From Solirubrobacteraceae bacterium (GTDB lineage: Bacteria; Actinomycetota; Thermoleophilia; Solirubrobacterales; Solirubrobacteraceae): a DNA stretch of 64,000 bases. Location: contig JAUJPF010000018.1 in assembly GCA_030447275.1 (NCBI GenBank), positions 1-64,000 of the forward strand, written 5' to 3'. Below, piece after piece: positions 1 to 8,718 of this stretch. The notes below the pieces were generated by a model. The model saw only the letters and a program-made list of their open reading frames with translations. It was not told the DNA's origin and did not search any database. The stretch's first letter is position 1. The number at the start of each line of letters is the position of its first letter. The translations under genes and the position numbers were made by a program.

Positions 1-1
1 G

Positions 2-322
2 GGGGGCAACGTCGCCCTGACGCAGGCGTTCCTCACGCTGTCGGAGGTGCTGGGGCACGTCGACCTGCTGCTCGACCGCGGCGAGGCGGTCGAGGAGGAC
101 GGCGGGGTCGTGCGCGCTTCCGCGCGGCGCGCTGACGCGTCCGGGGGCGGCCGCGGCGCCATCTGGCGTGCGCCGCGGCCCGCCCTGCCTCACCAGCCCG
201 AGGTCGAGACGGCCCGGGAGCTCCAGAGCACGCCCCGCGGCGCGCTGTTCCACTGGAACCAGTTGCCCCGCGAGCGGTCGTACCAGAAGACCGAACGGTC
301 CTGTGCGCCGACGTCCTGGTAG
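2..322 (+). CDS. Possible C-terminal end of an MBL-fold hydrolase (5' end outside window)
   Basis: The frame is open from the window edge. Its first 40 or so residues (AFLTLSEVLGHVDLL followed by a short acidic loop and VVR) resemble the winged-helix tail found at the end of LACTB2-like metallo-beta-lactamase-fold hydrolases. No catalytic HxHxDH part is inside the window, so the family call rests on the tail alone. The frame runs on to a stop at 320-322 and there overlaps the convergent lipase gene by 133 bases, which is a lot. A one-base shift would end the protein at the TGA at 133-135, which would be a more natural end. Confidence 0.35.
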   Translation, partial: GGNVALTQAFLTLSEVLGHVDLLLDRGEAVEEDGGVVRASARRADASGGGRGAIWRAPRPALPHQPEVETARELQSTPRGALFHWNQLPRERSYQKTERSCAPTSW

Positions 323-1281
323 TACATGCCGTGGCGCACGCCGTCGGTGTACACGGCGTAGTGCTCGGCGACCATCCCGGTCCCCGACCAGTCGGCGACC
401 CGCTCGTCGTCATCGGATGCGATCAGCGTCCAGTCGGTGCTGGGGTAGCCCTGCGGGTTCTGGACGTTGAGCTTCATCCAGTGCATGAACTCCGACGTCG
501 GCTTCATCTGCTTGCACTGGTACGAGCCGAACTGGCAGTAGTTCGCGTCGCCGGAGCCCCTGTGCGGGGTGCCGAGCGTGGTGACGTGCGTCACCATGAG
601 CAGGGCCGGCCACCCGGGCTTCCCGGTCTGCGAGAGGGCGTACCGCATGATCAGGCCGCCCATCGAGTGCGCGACGACCTCCACGTTCGTCTGGCTGCCC
701 CAGTGATCGTTGATGTACCAGGCGAGGTGGTACGCGAGGTGCCGGATGTCGGTGTCGTTGGTGTGGTGCCCGTCCTTGTGCCCCGACGCGTACCACCGCA
801 GGTGGCGGTCCGCGATGTCGGGGTGATGGCTGATGGCGTGCGAGCAGTTGCGGTCGCTGTCGTAGTACTTGATCGTCACCAACGGGCCGTCGTGGCCGTA
901 GCTCCTGTACCGCTCGGTCATCGTGTCCCAGTCGTTGCAGTCCTTGCCCGCCCGGCCCAGGCCGAACGACAGGCCGTGGACGAACAGGACCGGCGTCGTG
1001 CGCAGGACGATGTCGCCGTCGGGCCACGGCTTCGCCGCGTGCCACGCGGCCGCGACGCCCTTCGACGTGCTGGGGACGTCGGGGTAGTCGGGTTCGACGT
1101 TCGGCGCCTCCGGCGGGAGCAGCGACTCCTCGTCGGGGGCCGGCACATCCTCCAGCGCTTGCTCGACCGGCGCTACCGGGGTCTGAGCCGGCGCGGGACT
1201 GACGGCGATCGACAGCAGCAGCAGCGCCGCAGCGACCGCGAGCGCAGCCACCGCAGGTGCGGACGTTCGGATGATCTGCAT
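190..1281 (-). CDS. Secreted alpha/beta-hydrolase, lipase/esterase-like
   Basis: 363 residues. Residues 1-33 form a signal peptide: a short basic start, a long Ala/Leu stretch and an APAQT cleavage region. The mature part shows the hydrolase landmarks: VLFVHG (oxyanion-loop region) near residue 100, and the nucleophile elbow AHSMGG, fitting GxSxG, followed by a helix. This pattern is like PGAP1/triacylglycerol lipase-type enzymes that act on ester bonds outside the cell. Several Cys residues (for example the pair around YCQFGSYQC) could form disulfides, as expected for an exported protein. ATG start with GGAGGG just upstream. The substrate cannot be told from sequence. Confidence 0.8.
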   Translation of the reverse strand: MQIIRTSAPAVAALAVAAALLLLSIAVSPAPAQTPVAPVEQALEDVPAPDEESLLPPEAPNVEPDYPDVPSTSKGVAAAWHAAKPWPDGDIVLRTTPVLFVHGLSFGLGRAGKDCNDWDTMTERYRSYGHDGPLVTIKYYDSDRNCSHAISHHPDIADRHLRWYASGHKDGHHTNDTDIRHLAYHLAWYINDHWGSQTNVEVVAHSMGGLIMRYALSQTGKPGWPALLMVTHVTTLGTPHRGSGDANYCQFGSYQCKQMKPTSEFMHWMKLNVQNPQGYPSTDWTLIASDDDERVADWSGTGMVAEHYAVYTDGVRHGMYYQDVGAQDRSVFWYDRSRGNWFQWNSAPRGVLWSSRAVSTSGW

Positions 1282-1421
1282 GGATCCCTCCTAGCGGTTC
1301 GCGGCGCCCCTGCCGCTCCGCCGCCCCTTACCACAGCGACGGTAGCGGCGCGGTGAGGCCGATGCGCCGGTTCTCCGAGCGTCAGAGAGGAGGACGGCGG
1401 CGTGGTGCGCTTCCGTTCGGT

Positions 1422-1814
1422 CTAGGCGCCCAGCGCGCCCGGGTCTGACGGCACGTCGACGGCGTGCTCCCGCAGCGCCTCGACCGGGACGAACTCGAGC
1501 GCGGCCGCGCTCGTCGCCGCCAGGACCACGAACGACGCCGCGCCGTCGCGGTAGGCGCGCAGCCAGTTCGGGGCGGTGACGCACCAGCGGTCGCCGGGCA
1601 CGAGGCCGGGGAACCCGTACGCCGGCATCGGCGTGCTCAGGTCGTTGCCGATGCTCTGCTGGTGCTCGAGGAACTCCGCGCTGACGACAGCGCAGATCAG
1701 GTGCGTGCTGGCGCCGCCGGGGTCGGGGCGACAGCAGCCGTCGCGGAAGAACCCGGTGACCGGGTCGGTGCCGCACGGCTCCAGCGGGCCGCCGAGGACG
1801 TTGCGCTCGCTCAC
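1422..1814 (-). CDS. DUF2237 family protein
   Basis: 130 residues from the GTG at 1812-1814, which puts the family's usual N-terminal NVLGG at residue 5; an in-frame upstream start would add only non-conserved residues. Family hallmarks are present: LGGPLEPC near the start, TGFFRDGCC, a central GNDLSTP, and FPGLxPGDRWC. These conserved Cys, Asp and Trp residues suggest a binding or catalytic site, but the family has no established function that I know of. It stands alone between the lipase gene and a divergent N-acetyltransferase remnant; the two starts are only 38 bases apart, so any promoters must overlap. Confidence 0.8.
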   Translation of the reverse strand: MSERNVLGGPLEPCGTDPVTGFFRDGCCRPDPGGASTHLICAVVSAEFLEHQQSIGNDLSTPMPAYGFPGLVPGDRWCVTAPNWLRAYRDGAASFVVLAATSAAALEFVPVEALREHAVDVPSDPGALGA

Positions 1815-1852
1815 CCCTTCAGTATCCCCGGTGGAGCCTGTACGGTCGGCCT

Positions 1853-2111
1853 GTGCCGGCCGAGCTGATCGACGCACCCGAGAGCAGCCGGTTCGAGCTG
1901 CGCGACGGCGACGAGCTGCTCGGCTGGCTCGAGCGCCGGCCCGCCGGGACGAGCGTCATCCTCGCGCACACCGAGGTCGCCGACGCGCATGGGAACAAGG
2001 GGCTCGGCGGGACGATCGTCCGCGGCTCGCTCGAACGCCTGGCCGCCGACGACATGACGGCGATCCCGCTGTGCCCGTTCGCCGCTGGACGAGCTGGTCG
2101 CCGACCTCTAG
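1853..2111 (+). pseudogene. Small GNAT N-acetyltransferase (PF14542-like), broken near its end
   Basis: The first about 75 residues match small bacterial one-domain N-acetyltransferases: RFELRDGDELLGWLERR, an HTEV strand, then the acetyl-CoA loop NKGLGGTIVRG and IPLCPFAA. Family members continue with a segment of the type AYIRRHPEY and a short acidic tail. Here the frame changes after CPFAA and the sequence jumps directly to a tail reading LDELVADL followed by TAG at 2109-2111. About seven residues and the reading frame are lost, so this is either a small deletion or an assembly fault. The stop overlaps the convergent isomerase stop in a shared CTAG. Confidence 0.6.
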
Positions 2112-2554
2112 TGCGCGTGCTCGATGTCGGCGAGGTGCGCGACGTTCGCGCGGTCCTCGTCGTCCTGCGACGGCGTGCCACCGAACCACGCGTCGAGGAT
2201 CTCCTTCAGCTCGGCCTCCGAGGTCGTGCGGAGGCTGAGCGCAAGGACGTTGGCGTCGTTCCAGCGCCGGGCGCCGTCGGCGGTCTGCGCGTCGGCGCAC
2301 AGCGCTGCGCGGATCCCGGGGACCTTGTTCGCGGCGATCGAGGCACCGGTCCCCGTCCAGCAGCAGACGACCGCCTGGTCGGCGCGGCCGTCGGCGACGT
2401 CGCGGGCGGCGGCCTCGCTCGCCCACGCCCAGTCGGGGCGGTCGCCGTCGGCGAGCGCGCCATGGGCGACGGGCTCGTGGCCGCGGCGGCGCAGCTCCTC
2501 GACGACGGCGTCGGCGACCCCGGTGCGCTCGTCGCTCGAGACGGCGACGCGCAT
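2108..2554 (-). CDS. RpiB/LacAB-type sugar-phosphate isomerase
   Basis: 148 residues, the usual length of the RpiB/LacA/LacB family, which interconverts aldose and ketose phosphates (ribose 5-phosphate/ribulose 5-phosphate in RpiB). Family features visible are MRVAVSSDE at the start, the signature TGTGASIAANK near residue 70 with Cys residues just ahead of it, and IRAALCADAQTA. It belongs to a divergent actinobacterial branch (CCWTGTGA in place of the classic LCGSGIG), so activity on ribose 5-phosphate is not certain. The ATG overlaps the stop of the upstream CAP-protein gene (ATGA), so the two are probably co-translated, though no functional link is obvious. Confidence 0.75.
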   Translation of the reverse strand: MRVAVSSDERTGVADAVVEELRRRGHEPVAHGALADGDRPDWAWASEAAARDVADGRADQAVVCCWTGTGASIAANKVPGIRAALCADAQTADGARRWNDANVLALSLRTTSEAELKEILDAWFGGTPSQDDEDRANVAHLADIEHAH

Positions 2555-3111
2555 CAGCCGCGCTTCGGCGTCCCGAGGTGGGCCACCCACATGACGATCC
2601 CGGCCGGCAGGTCGTCGAGCCGCATGCGCCGGCGGCGCACGCCGAGGTGCGTGAAGCGCCGGTCGAGCAGCACACGCCGGTGCGAGGGCGACGCGAGCCA
2701 CCCGCGCACGACCTCGTGCGCCGCCGACTCGCGGATCGGGCGCCAGCCGAGGTTCTCCCCCACGAACCACGGGCGGCCGCGCGTCAGGTCGGCCTGATGA
2801 AACGGCGCGGCGAGGTCGTCGCCGCAGGGGCTGTGCGTGAACCGCTTGCACTCGGCCATCCGGCGCGCCTTGTAGGTCGCCGAGTGGCGCAGCACGGCAC
2901 TCGAGCGGACCTTCCGGCGGCCCGCCTCCCTGCGGATCAGGTTGACGAGGCAGTGCATCGCCAGGCGCTGGGTGCGCGGGTGAGCGTCGACGTTGACCGC
3001 GCCGCGGCACGCGCGGGCGGACGGTAGGAGCGGGTCGTCCTGCGCCTCGGCCGCCTGCGCGGGGGCGGCGGCCATGACGGCGACGAGCATGGCGACGGCG
3101 GCGGCTCTCAT
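2554..3111 (-). CDS. Secreted CAP (SCP/PR1-like) domain protein
   Basis: 185 residues from the ATG at 3109-3111. This start gives a clean signal peptide (MRAAAVAM, hydrophobic core, PAQA); a GTG at 3142-3144 would add 11 residues and is less likely. The mature protein has the bacterial CAP pattern: a helix with the Cys-containing LVNLIRREAG, a later HSATYKARRMAECKRF, the GENLGW motif, and WLASPSHRRVLLD, with the His and Glu expected in the CAP cavity. Bacterial CAP proteins are extracellular; their functions are mostly unknown. It is the first gene of a pair with the overlapping isomerase gene. Confidence 0.8.
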   Translation of the reverse strand: MRAAAVAMLVAVMAAAPAQAAEAQDDPLLPSARACRGAVNVDAHPRTQRLAMHCLVNLIRREAGRRKVRSSAVLRHSATYKARRMAECKRFTHSPCGDDLAAPFHQADLTRGRPWFVGENLGWRPIRESAAHEVVRGWLASPSHRRVLLDRRFTHLGVRRRRMRLDDLPAGIVMWVAHLGTPKRG

Positions 3112-3175
3112 CCCCACAGGGTGACGCAAGCGGGCGGGAGGCACGCTGCCTGCCGGGTGCGGTAAGCATCCGGGG

Positions 3176-3673
3176 GTGATGGTTCGCGACGCGCGACGGG
3201 CAGACGCGGCGGCGATGGCCGAGGCGTGGCGGGACGCGGGGCGCTTCTACGTCGCCGTCGACGCCGGCGACTTCCAGGTCCCCGACGAGGACGGTCTCGT
3301 CGACTGGCTCGAGTCCGGCGTCGAGGCGATGTCGGCCGATCCCGACCTCGCGCTGCTGGTCGCCGACGTCGAGGGGGTGGTGGCCGGCTGGGTCGGCGCC
3401 CGGCTCGTGACCCCGGTCTCCGACGCCCGCTGGCAGCTCCAGCGCGAGCTGGCGGTGACGCGGCTCATCGTCGACGCCGTCGCCGTGGGCGAGGAGCACC
3501 GCGGCTCGGGGACGGGCATGGAGCTGGTGCTGGCGGCGGAGGAGTGGGGCCGGGAGCGCGGCGCGACGATCGCGGTGGCCGACGGGAACGCCCACAGCGG
3601 CGTCGTCCCGCGGTTCTACGAGAGCCGGCTCGGCTACCGGCGCCGGTCGGTCTCGCTGCGCAAGGCGCTCTAG
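3176..3673 (+). CDS. GNAT-family N-acetyltransferase
   Basis: 165 residues. The start (GTG then ATG, two adjacent codons) leads directly into VRDARRADAAAMAEAW, the usual beta-1/alpha-1 of a GNAT domain. The acetyl-CoA-binding motif A is visible at about residues 103-118 (VAVGEEHRGSGTGMEL), followed by a late FYESRLGYRRR, the typical alpha-4/beta-7 end. It would transfer an acetyl group from acetyl-CoA to an amine; the acceptor is unknown. It converges with the SnoaL-like gene, the two stops sharing CTAG. Confidence 0.8.
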   Translation: MMVRDARRADAAAMAEAWRDAGRFYVAVDAGDFQVPDEDGLVDWLESGVEAMSADPDLALLVADVEGVVAGWVGARLVTPVSDARWQLQRELAVTRLIVDAVAVGEEHRGSGTGMELVLAAEEWGRERGATIAVADGNAHSGVVPRFYESRLGYRRRSVSLRKAL

Positions 3674-4068
3674 CTGCCGGGCTCGAGGCCGAGCTGCTGC
3701 AGCCGCGAGACCGTGTCCTCGAGGCCCCATGCGCCGGAGAGGCGATCCTGGTCGCGGTCGCGGCGGAAGAAGTAGACCTCGTCGACGTTCTCGAACCGGC
3801 GGCCGGTCGGCTCGCGGCCACGCCACGGGCCGAGGTGCGTCGCGGAGCAGAGGAAGCGCCCGGCGACGGTGTCGCCCTCCTCCACGAGCTGGATGACCTC
3901 CATCCGGACGTCGGGGAAGGAGGTGCGGAACGGCGCGATCCAGTCGCGCGCGCCGGCGGCCATGGCCTCGGTGCAGATCGCGTCGAGCATCTCGAGGCGG
4001 CCTCCGTTGATCACCTCGTCGATCAGGCGCACGACCAACGCCTTCCCTGGACCCGTCTGCTCCGCCAC
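3670..4068 (-). CDS. SnoaL-like ester cyclase family protein
   Basis: 132 residues from a GTG. It shows the SnoaL/NTF2-like fold signature: a first helix (VVRLIDEVINGGRLEMLDAI), then FRTSFPDVRMEVIQLVEEGDTVAGRF, and the strand-rich second half with GREPTGRRFENVDEVYFF. SnoaL itself closes polyketide rings, but most relatives of this size are small-molecule-binding proteins or hydrolases of unknown substrate. Here it stands far from the polyketide genes, so a role in that cluster is not implied. Confidence 0.75.
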   Translation of the reverse strand: MAEQTGPGKALVVRLIDEVINGGRLEMLDAICTEAMAAGARDWIAPFRTSFPDVRMEVIQLVEEGDTVAGRFLCSATHLGPWRGREPTGRRFENVDEVYFFRRDRDQDRLSGAWGLEDTVSRLQQLGLEPGS

Positions 4069-4131
4069 GGTTCGCCGAGCCTAGCCGCGCGGCCGGGCTC
4101 CCGCCGGGGACGCCGCTAGCCTGCGGGCGTC

Positions 4132-5760
4132 GTGACCGGTCCCGTCACTGCGCTCGGCATCCGCGACGGCGATACCGCCGTGCTCCGGGCGCTGATCGCC
4201 CGGCGAGGGTCGGCCGTGCTCGCGTACTGCGAGCGTGCGTGCGCGACGGGGCAGGTCTCGGAGGCGGCCGCCGAGGCCTTCGCCCAGTTCCGTGCGCTCG
4301 TCGTCGCGTCGCCGCGGCCGGCGGACCTCGACCCGGAGGCGGCTCTGCTCTCGGCGACCCGCCACGCCGCCGCGCACCGCGCCCCGAGGGGCCAGCCGCC
4401 GCCGAGCGGGGCCGGCCTCGGACGCCTCCTCGCCGGCCGCCCGACGGCCGACCAGATCACGCTCGTGCCCGAGCTGCTGATCGCCCGCGCCGACGGGAAC
4501 CTCGACGCCGAGGGAGAGGAGCAGCTCAACCGCCTCCTCGACGCGTCGGCCGCCGCGCGGGCAGCCGAGGAGCGCTTCCGGACGGCCGAGCACGCCTACC
4601 GCTCCGCTCCGCCCCGCCCGCTTCCGGCCGAGGTCGTCAACCACATCGTGGCCGCGATGGTCGCCGTGCCGGGCGCCCTCGAGGTGCCGGGGGCGCAGCC
4701 GGCGGCGGCGGCGGAGGAGCCGCGGTTCGTCGCCGACACGCCGGCGGTCGCGGCTGAACCGGCCGCCGTGGCGGAGGAACCTTCTCCCCTCGCGGCTGAA
4801 CCCGCGGCGGTCGCCGACGAGCCGCCGCTCGCGGAGGAACCCGCGACGCTCGCCGACGAGCCGCCGCTCGCGGACCACCCGCCGTCCGCGGCGGAGGACG
4901 CCGGCGCCGCCGAGCCACCGGCCCCGGCCCCTCCCGCGGGCGCGGTCGCCGCTGGTGACATGGTCGCGGCGGAGAGCGCCGAGGCCCCGACCGAGAGCGA
5001 CGAGGGAGCGGTCGTGGCCGAGGAGAGTCCGCAGGTCGCCGAGCCGGAGCCGGTGAACGGGGCCGGGGGTCCGACCGTCGAGTGGGACGTCCCGCCCGAG
5101 CAGATCGGGCCGCAGGAGACGTTCGACGCCGAGATCGCCGCGGCTCGCCTTCCCGCCCGCGACGAGGACGAGGACGAAGTCGAGGACGACGACGAGCCCG
5201 ACGAGCCGCCCGTCCGACGCCCGCCGACGGTCCGTCCTCCCCCGCCGCAGCGCGCGGCCGCCGCGGCGCAGACCGGTGCCGTCCCGGCCGCGCCCACGCC
5301 TTCCCGCTCCGGCCTTCCCGGCAAGGGCGCGCTCGCCCCCGCCGCCGCGGTCGTCGCCGTCGCCGCCGTCAGCATCCTCGCCACCTCGGGCGTCTTCGGC
5401 GGGAACGAGTCGCAGCCGCCGGTCGACACCGGGATCGCCCCGAAGCGCACGCAGGTCGAGGTCCCCGAGGCCGAGCCCGGATCGATCGTCGCCGAGCTGC
5501 GGCAGGCGGCCGACGCCGCCAGGCGCGAACGGCTCGCCGACAAGCAGGGATCGGCTCCCGCCCCGACCGCACCGGCCACGCCCGAGGCCGAGCCGGAGGA
5601 GGTGCCGGCCCCCGATCCCACACCCGCTCCCGACGCGGACGCGCCGGCGCCTGACGCCGAGCAGCGCCGCGACGGCGGGCAGGGCCCGAACGGCGGCCCC
5701 GACGGGGCCCCCGAGGACGAGGCGCCGGCGGGCGAGCCGCCCGCCGACGCCGCGCCCTGA
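4132..5760 (+). CDS. Single-pass membrane protein with sigma/anti-sigma-like N-terminus and Ala/Glu/Pro repeats
   Basis: 542 residues, GTG start. Residues 1-85 look like a degenerate sigma-factor region 2 (a helix with AVLAYCERA, then AEAFAQFRALV), and residues 105-175 like an anti-sigma-type helical domain (LVPELLIARADGNL, then NRLLDAS). Residues 180-300 are a low-complexity stretch of imperfect AEEP/LADEP/AAEPA units. A single hydrophobic segment lies at about 400-425, followed by a Pro/Ala/Asp-rich tail to the end. I infer a membrane-anchored regulatory or wall-associated protein; no enzyme motif is visible. Base composition is strongly shaped by the repeat, so the frame call rests on both flanking regions being plausible protein. 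Confidence 0.6.
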   Translation: MTGPVTALGIRDGDTAVLRALIARRGSAVLAYCERACATGQVSEAAAEAFAQFRALVVASPRPADLDPEAALLSATRHAAAHRAPRGQPPPSGAGLGRLLAGRPTADQITLVPELLIARADGNLDAEGEEQLNRLLDASAAARAAEERFRTAEHAYRSAPPRPLPAEVVNHIVAAMVAVPGALEVPGAQPAAAAEEPRFVADTPAVAAEPAAVAEEPSPLAAEPAAVADEPPLAEEPATLADEPPLADHPPSAAEDAGAAEPPAPAPPAGAVAAGDMVAAESAEAPTESDEGAVVAEESPQVAEPEPVNGAGGPTVEWDVPPEQIGPQETFDAEIAAARLPARDEDEDEVEDDDEPDEPPVRRPPTVRPPPPQRAAAAAQTGAVPAAPTPSRSGLPGKGALAPAAAVVAVAAVSILATSGVFGGNESQPPVDTGIAPKRTQVEVPEAEPGSIVAELRQAADAARRERLADKQGSAPAPTAPATPEAEPEEVPAPDPTPAPDADAPAPDAEQRRDGGQGPNGGPDGAPEDEAPAGEPPADAAP

Positions 5761-5816
5761 ACCGCCACCACGGGGTCCGCGCGGTGTTTCGCGCCGCGGC
5801 GGGTAGGCATCCACCC

Positions 5817-7155
5817 GTGGCCGACGCAGCGCTCGACGCCGAGATCCTCGCCATCGGCCGCGACCTCGCGGCGGCGTTCCCGCGCACCACGCGCAACCCG
5901 CTGAAGGCCATGGACGACAAGGCGATGGACTTCGCCTCCCATGACGCGGAGCTGAAGGCCGCGCTGTTCCGCTTCGTCGACGTCGTCCCCGCGTGCCGCA
6001 GCCTCGACGACCTCGCCCGCCACCTCACGGGCTTCCTCGAGGAGGTCGACGACAGGCCGCCCTCGATCGAGGTCGCGATGAGGATGGGCAACACCCGCGC
6101 CGGCCGCACCGCGCTCGGCGCCGCCGCGGCAAGCGGCGTCCGCCGCATGGCCCACCGGTTCATCGTCGGCGACGACGCCGCCGACGCGCTGCCGACGCTC
6201 AAGGCGTTGTGGAAGAACGACGTCGCCGCGACGGTCGACCTCCTCGGCGAGGCGACCGTCACCGAGGCCGAGGCCGACCGCTACGCCGCGCGCTGCGCGC
6301 AGGCGCTCGACCAGCTCGCCGCCGCCTACGCGCCGTTCCCGGAGAAGCCCGAGCTCGAGCGCGACTCGATCGGCCCGCTCCCCCGCGCGAACCTGTCGGT
6401 GAAGGTCTCCGCCCTCACGCCGCTGCTGAGGCCCGACGCCCCCGAGCGCGGCAAGCGCGACGCCGCGCCGCGCCTGCGCGAGCTGCTGCGCCGAGCCAAG
6501 CGCCTCGACGCGCACCTGCACATCGACATGGAGTCGCTCGACACCCGCGAGGCGGTCACCGACCTCGTCGTCGAGCTGCTCTCCGAGGACGAGTTCCGCG
6601 ACGGCCCGAGCGCCGGCGTCGTCCTCCAGGCCTACCTGCGCGACGCGCCCCACCTCGCCGACCGCCTGCTCGACTGGACGGAGACCAGCGGGCGCCGCCA
6701 CCCGCTCGTGATCCGGCTCGTCAAGGGCGCCTACTGGGATCACGAGGTCGTCGAGGCGCGCCAGCACGGCTGGGAGTCGCCGGTGTTCGAGGAGAAGGCC
6801 GAGTCCGACCGCACGTTCGAGGCGCTCACCGCCAGCTCCTCGAGCGCCGCCCGTCGGTGCGGGTCGCGATCGCGTCGCACAACCTGCGCAGCGTCGCCCA
6901 CGCCATCGCGGTCAACCGCAGCCTGGGCGGCGATCCGCGCGACGTCGAGTTCCAGGTCCTGCGCGGCCTCGGCGACGAGCTCCAGGAGGCGCTGGCCAAG
7001 AACGGCCTGCGTGTGCGCGCCTACTGCCCCGTCGGCGACCTCGTCGCAGGGATGGCCTACCTCGTCCGCCGGCTGCTCGAGAACACCGCGAACGACTCGT
7101 TCCTCAACGACATCCCTCCGGCCGCCCGCTCGACGAGCTGCTGGCGGCGCCGTGA
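5817..7155 (+). pseudogene. Proline dehydrogenase, frame shifted twice
   Basis: The PRODH domain of proline catabolism, which oxidises proline to pyrroline-5-carboxylate with FAD. From GTG 5817 the N-terminal helical part leads to RANLSVKVSAL, LHIDMES, and the barrel motif LVKGAYWDHEV near residue 305. At about 6840 the frame changes by one base (a C is missing in what should read as TAQLLERRPSV), after which similarity continues (ASHNLRSV, RAYCPVGDL, MAYLVRRLLENTAN). A second missing C near 7125 restores an end LDELLAAP with TGA at 7153-7155. The stop overlaps the GTG of the next gene. Everything needed for a working enzyme is present apart from the two single-base shifts, so I suspect sequence error. 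Confidence 0.8.
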
Positions 7156-8718
7156 GCGACCTCGGTCCCTTCCGCAACGAGCCGATCCTCGAGCTGCGGC
7201 GCGCCGACCGGCGAAGCTGCTCGACGGGCTCGAGCAGCTCGACCCGCAGCTGCCGATCCGCGTGCCGGTGTGGATCGGGGAGGACCGGCGCGACGAGGAC
7301 GCTTCCAGAGCACCGACCCCGGCGAGCCCGAGCGCGTCGTCGCAATCGCGGCGAAGGCGACCCCGAGGAGGCCGCCGAGGCGGTCGCCCGCGCCGAGGCC
7401 GCGTTCCCGGCGTGGGCGCGGACGCCCGTCGAGCACCGCGCCGAGATCCTCGTCCGCGCCGCCCAGATCCTGCGCGAGCGCCGCCCCGCTGACCGCGCTG
7501 GCGGTCCGCGAGTGCGCGAAGCCGTGGGGCGAGGCCGACGCCGACGTCTGCGAGGCGATCGACTTCCTCGAGTACTACGCGCGCGGCGCGATCGACCTCC
7601 AGGCCACCGGGCCGCCGCTGCTCGAGCCGCCCGGCGAGCGCAACGAGCTGACCTACCACCCGCGCGGCGTGCGCCGTGATCGCGCCGTGGAACTTCCCGA
7701 TCGCGATCCCGCTCGGGATGGCCGTCGCCGCGCTCGCCACCGGCAACACCGTCGTCCTCAAGCCGGCCGAGCAGGGCGCCCGGCTGCGGCTACGAGCTGA
7801 CGCGCGCGCTGCGCGAGGCCGGGCTGCCGCCCGACACGCTCGCGCTCCTGCCCGGCGAGGGCGAGGTCGAGGCCGCGCTCGTCGACGACTCGCGCGTCGC
7901 GTCGATCGCCTTCACCGGCAGCGGCGCCGTCGGCCTGAAGATCATCGAGCACCGCCGCCCGCACGCGGCCGGGCCAAGCAGCTCAAGCGCGTCGTCGCCG
8001 AGATGGGCGGCAAGAACTGCGTGATCGTCGACGCCGACGCCGACCTCGACGACGCGGTGCCCGCCCTCGTCGACTCGGCGTTCGTCTACGCCGGGCAGAA
8101 GTGCTCGGCCGCCGACCGCGTCCTCGTCCACGAGGCCGTCGCGGAGGCGCTGATCGAGCGCGTCGCCGGCGCCGTGGCGACGCTCGAGGTCGGCCAGGCC
8201 GACACGTTCGGGACCGACGTCCCGCCGGTGATCGAGCGCGAGGCGCAGGAGCGCGTCGAGCGCTTCGCGGCCGAGTGCGCGGCGCAGGGCGCGGTGATCG
8301 CGCGCCAGGAGGAGGGCGTCCCCGGCCGCGGCTGGTTCGTGCCGCCCACCGCCGCCGCCAACCTCGACCCCGGCAGCCCGGTGCTCCGCGAGGAGGTCTT
8401 CGGCCCGCTGCTGACGATCGAGGCCGTCCACGACGTCGAGGACGCGCTCGACCGCATCGACCAGCTCTCGTACGCGCTCACCAGCGGCCTCTTCTGCCGC
8501 AACCCGCGCACGGTCGAGGAGGTCTCCCGCCGCAACCCCGTCGGCAACCTCTACGTCAACCGGCGCATCACCGGCGCGATGGTCGGCCGCCAGCCGTTCG
8601 GCGGCAACCGGCTGAGCGGCACCGGGACGAAGGCGGGAGGCCCCGACTACCTACTGCACTTCGTCAGCCCCGCGTCGTCACGGAGAACACGGTCCGCCAC
8701 GGGCTCGTCGTGGAGTGA
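7152..8718 (+). pseudogene. 1-pyrroline-5-carboxylate dehydrogenase, frame shifted about eight times
   Basis: The aldehyde dehydrogenase that takes pyrroline-5-carboxylate/glutamate semialdehyde to glutamate with NAD. Pieces read in order across all three frames: FRNEPILELRRA, PIRVPVWIGED, STDPGEPERVV, AEAAFPAWARTPV, APWNFPIAIP, TGNTVVLKPAEQ, AFTGSGAVG, AEMGGKN with the general-base Glu, YAGQKCSAADRV with the catalytic Cys, EEVFGPLL, and QPFGGNRLSGTGTKAGG. Shifts fall near 7200, 7300, 7360, 7485, 7672, 7783, 7973 and 8672. Several are clearly one G or C too many or too few in a short run; for example, removing one G near 7783 restores QAPGCGYEL. Catalytic residues are intact, which argues against old decay. 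Paired with proline dehydrogenase by a 4-nt overlap. Confidence 0.75.

Noticed and set aside
4700..5000. Repeated units that could suggest a CRISPR or satellite array
   Set aside because: The units are imperfect codon-level AEEP/LADEP repeats within a protein, not spaced identical direct repeats.
4081..5814. 577-codon minus-strand frame opposite the repeat-rich membrane protein
   Set aside because: Gly/Arg/Val repeats mirror the Ala/Glu/Pro repeat; no start context and no domain.
5817..8718. Single bifunctional PutA-type protein
   Set aside because: The proline dehydrogenase part ends with its own TGA at 7153-7155 overlapping a GTG; a fusion would need further changes.
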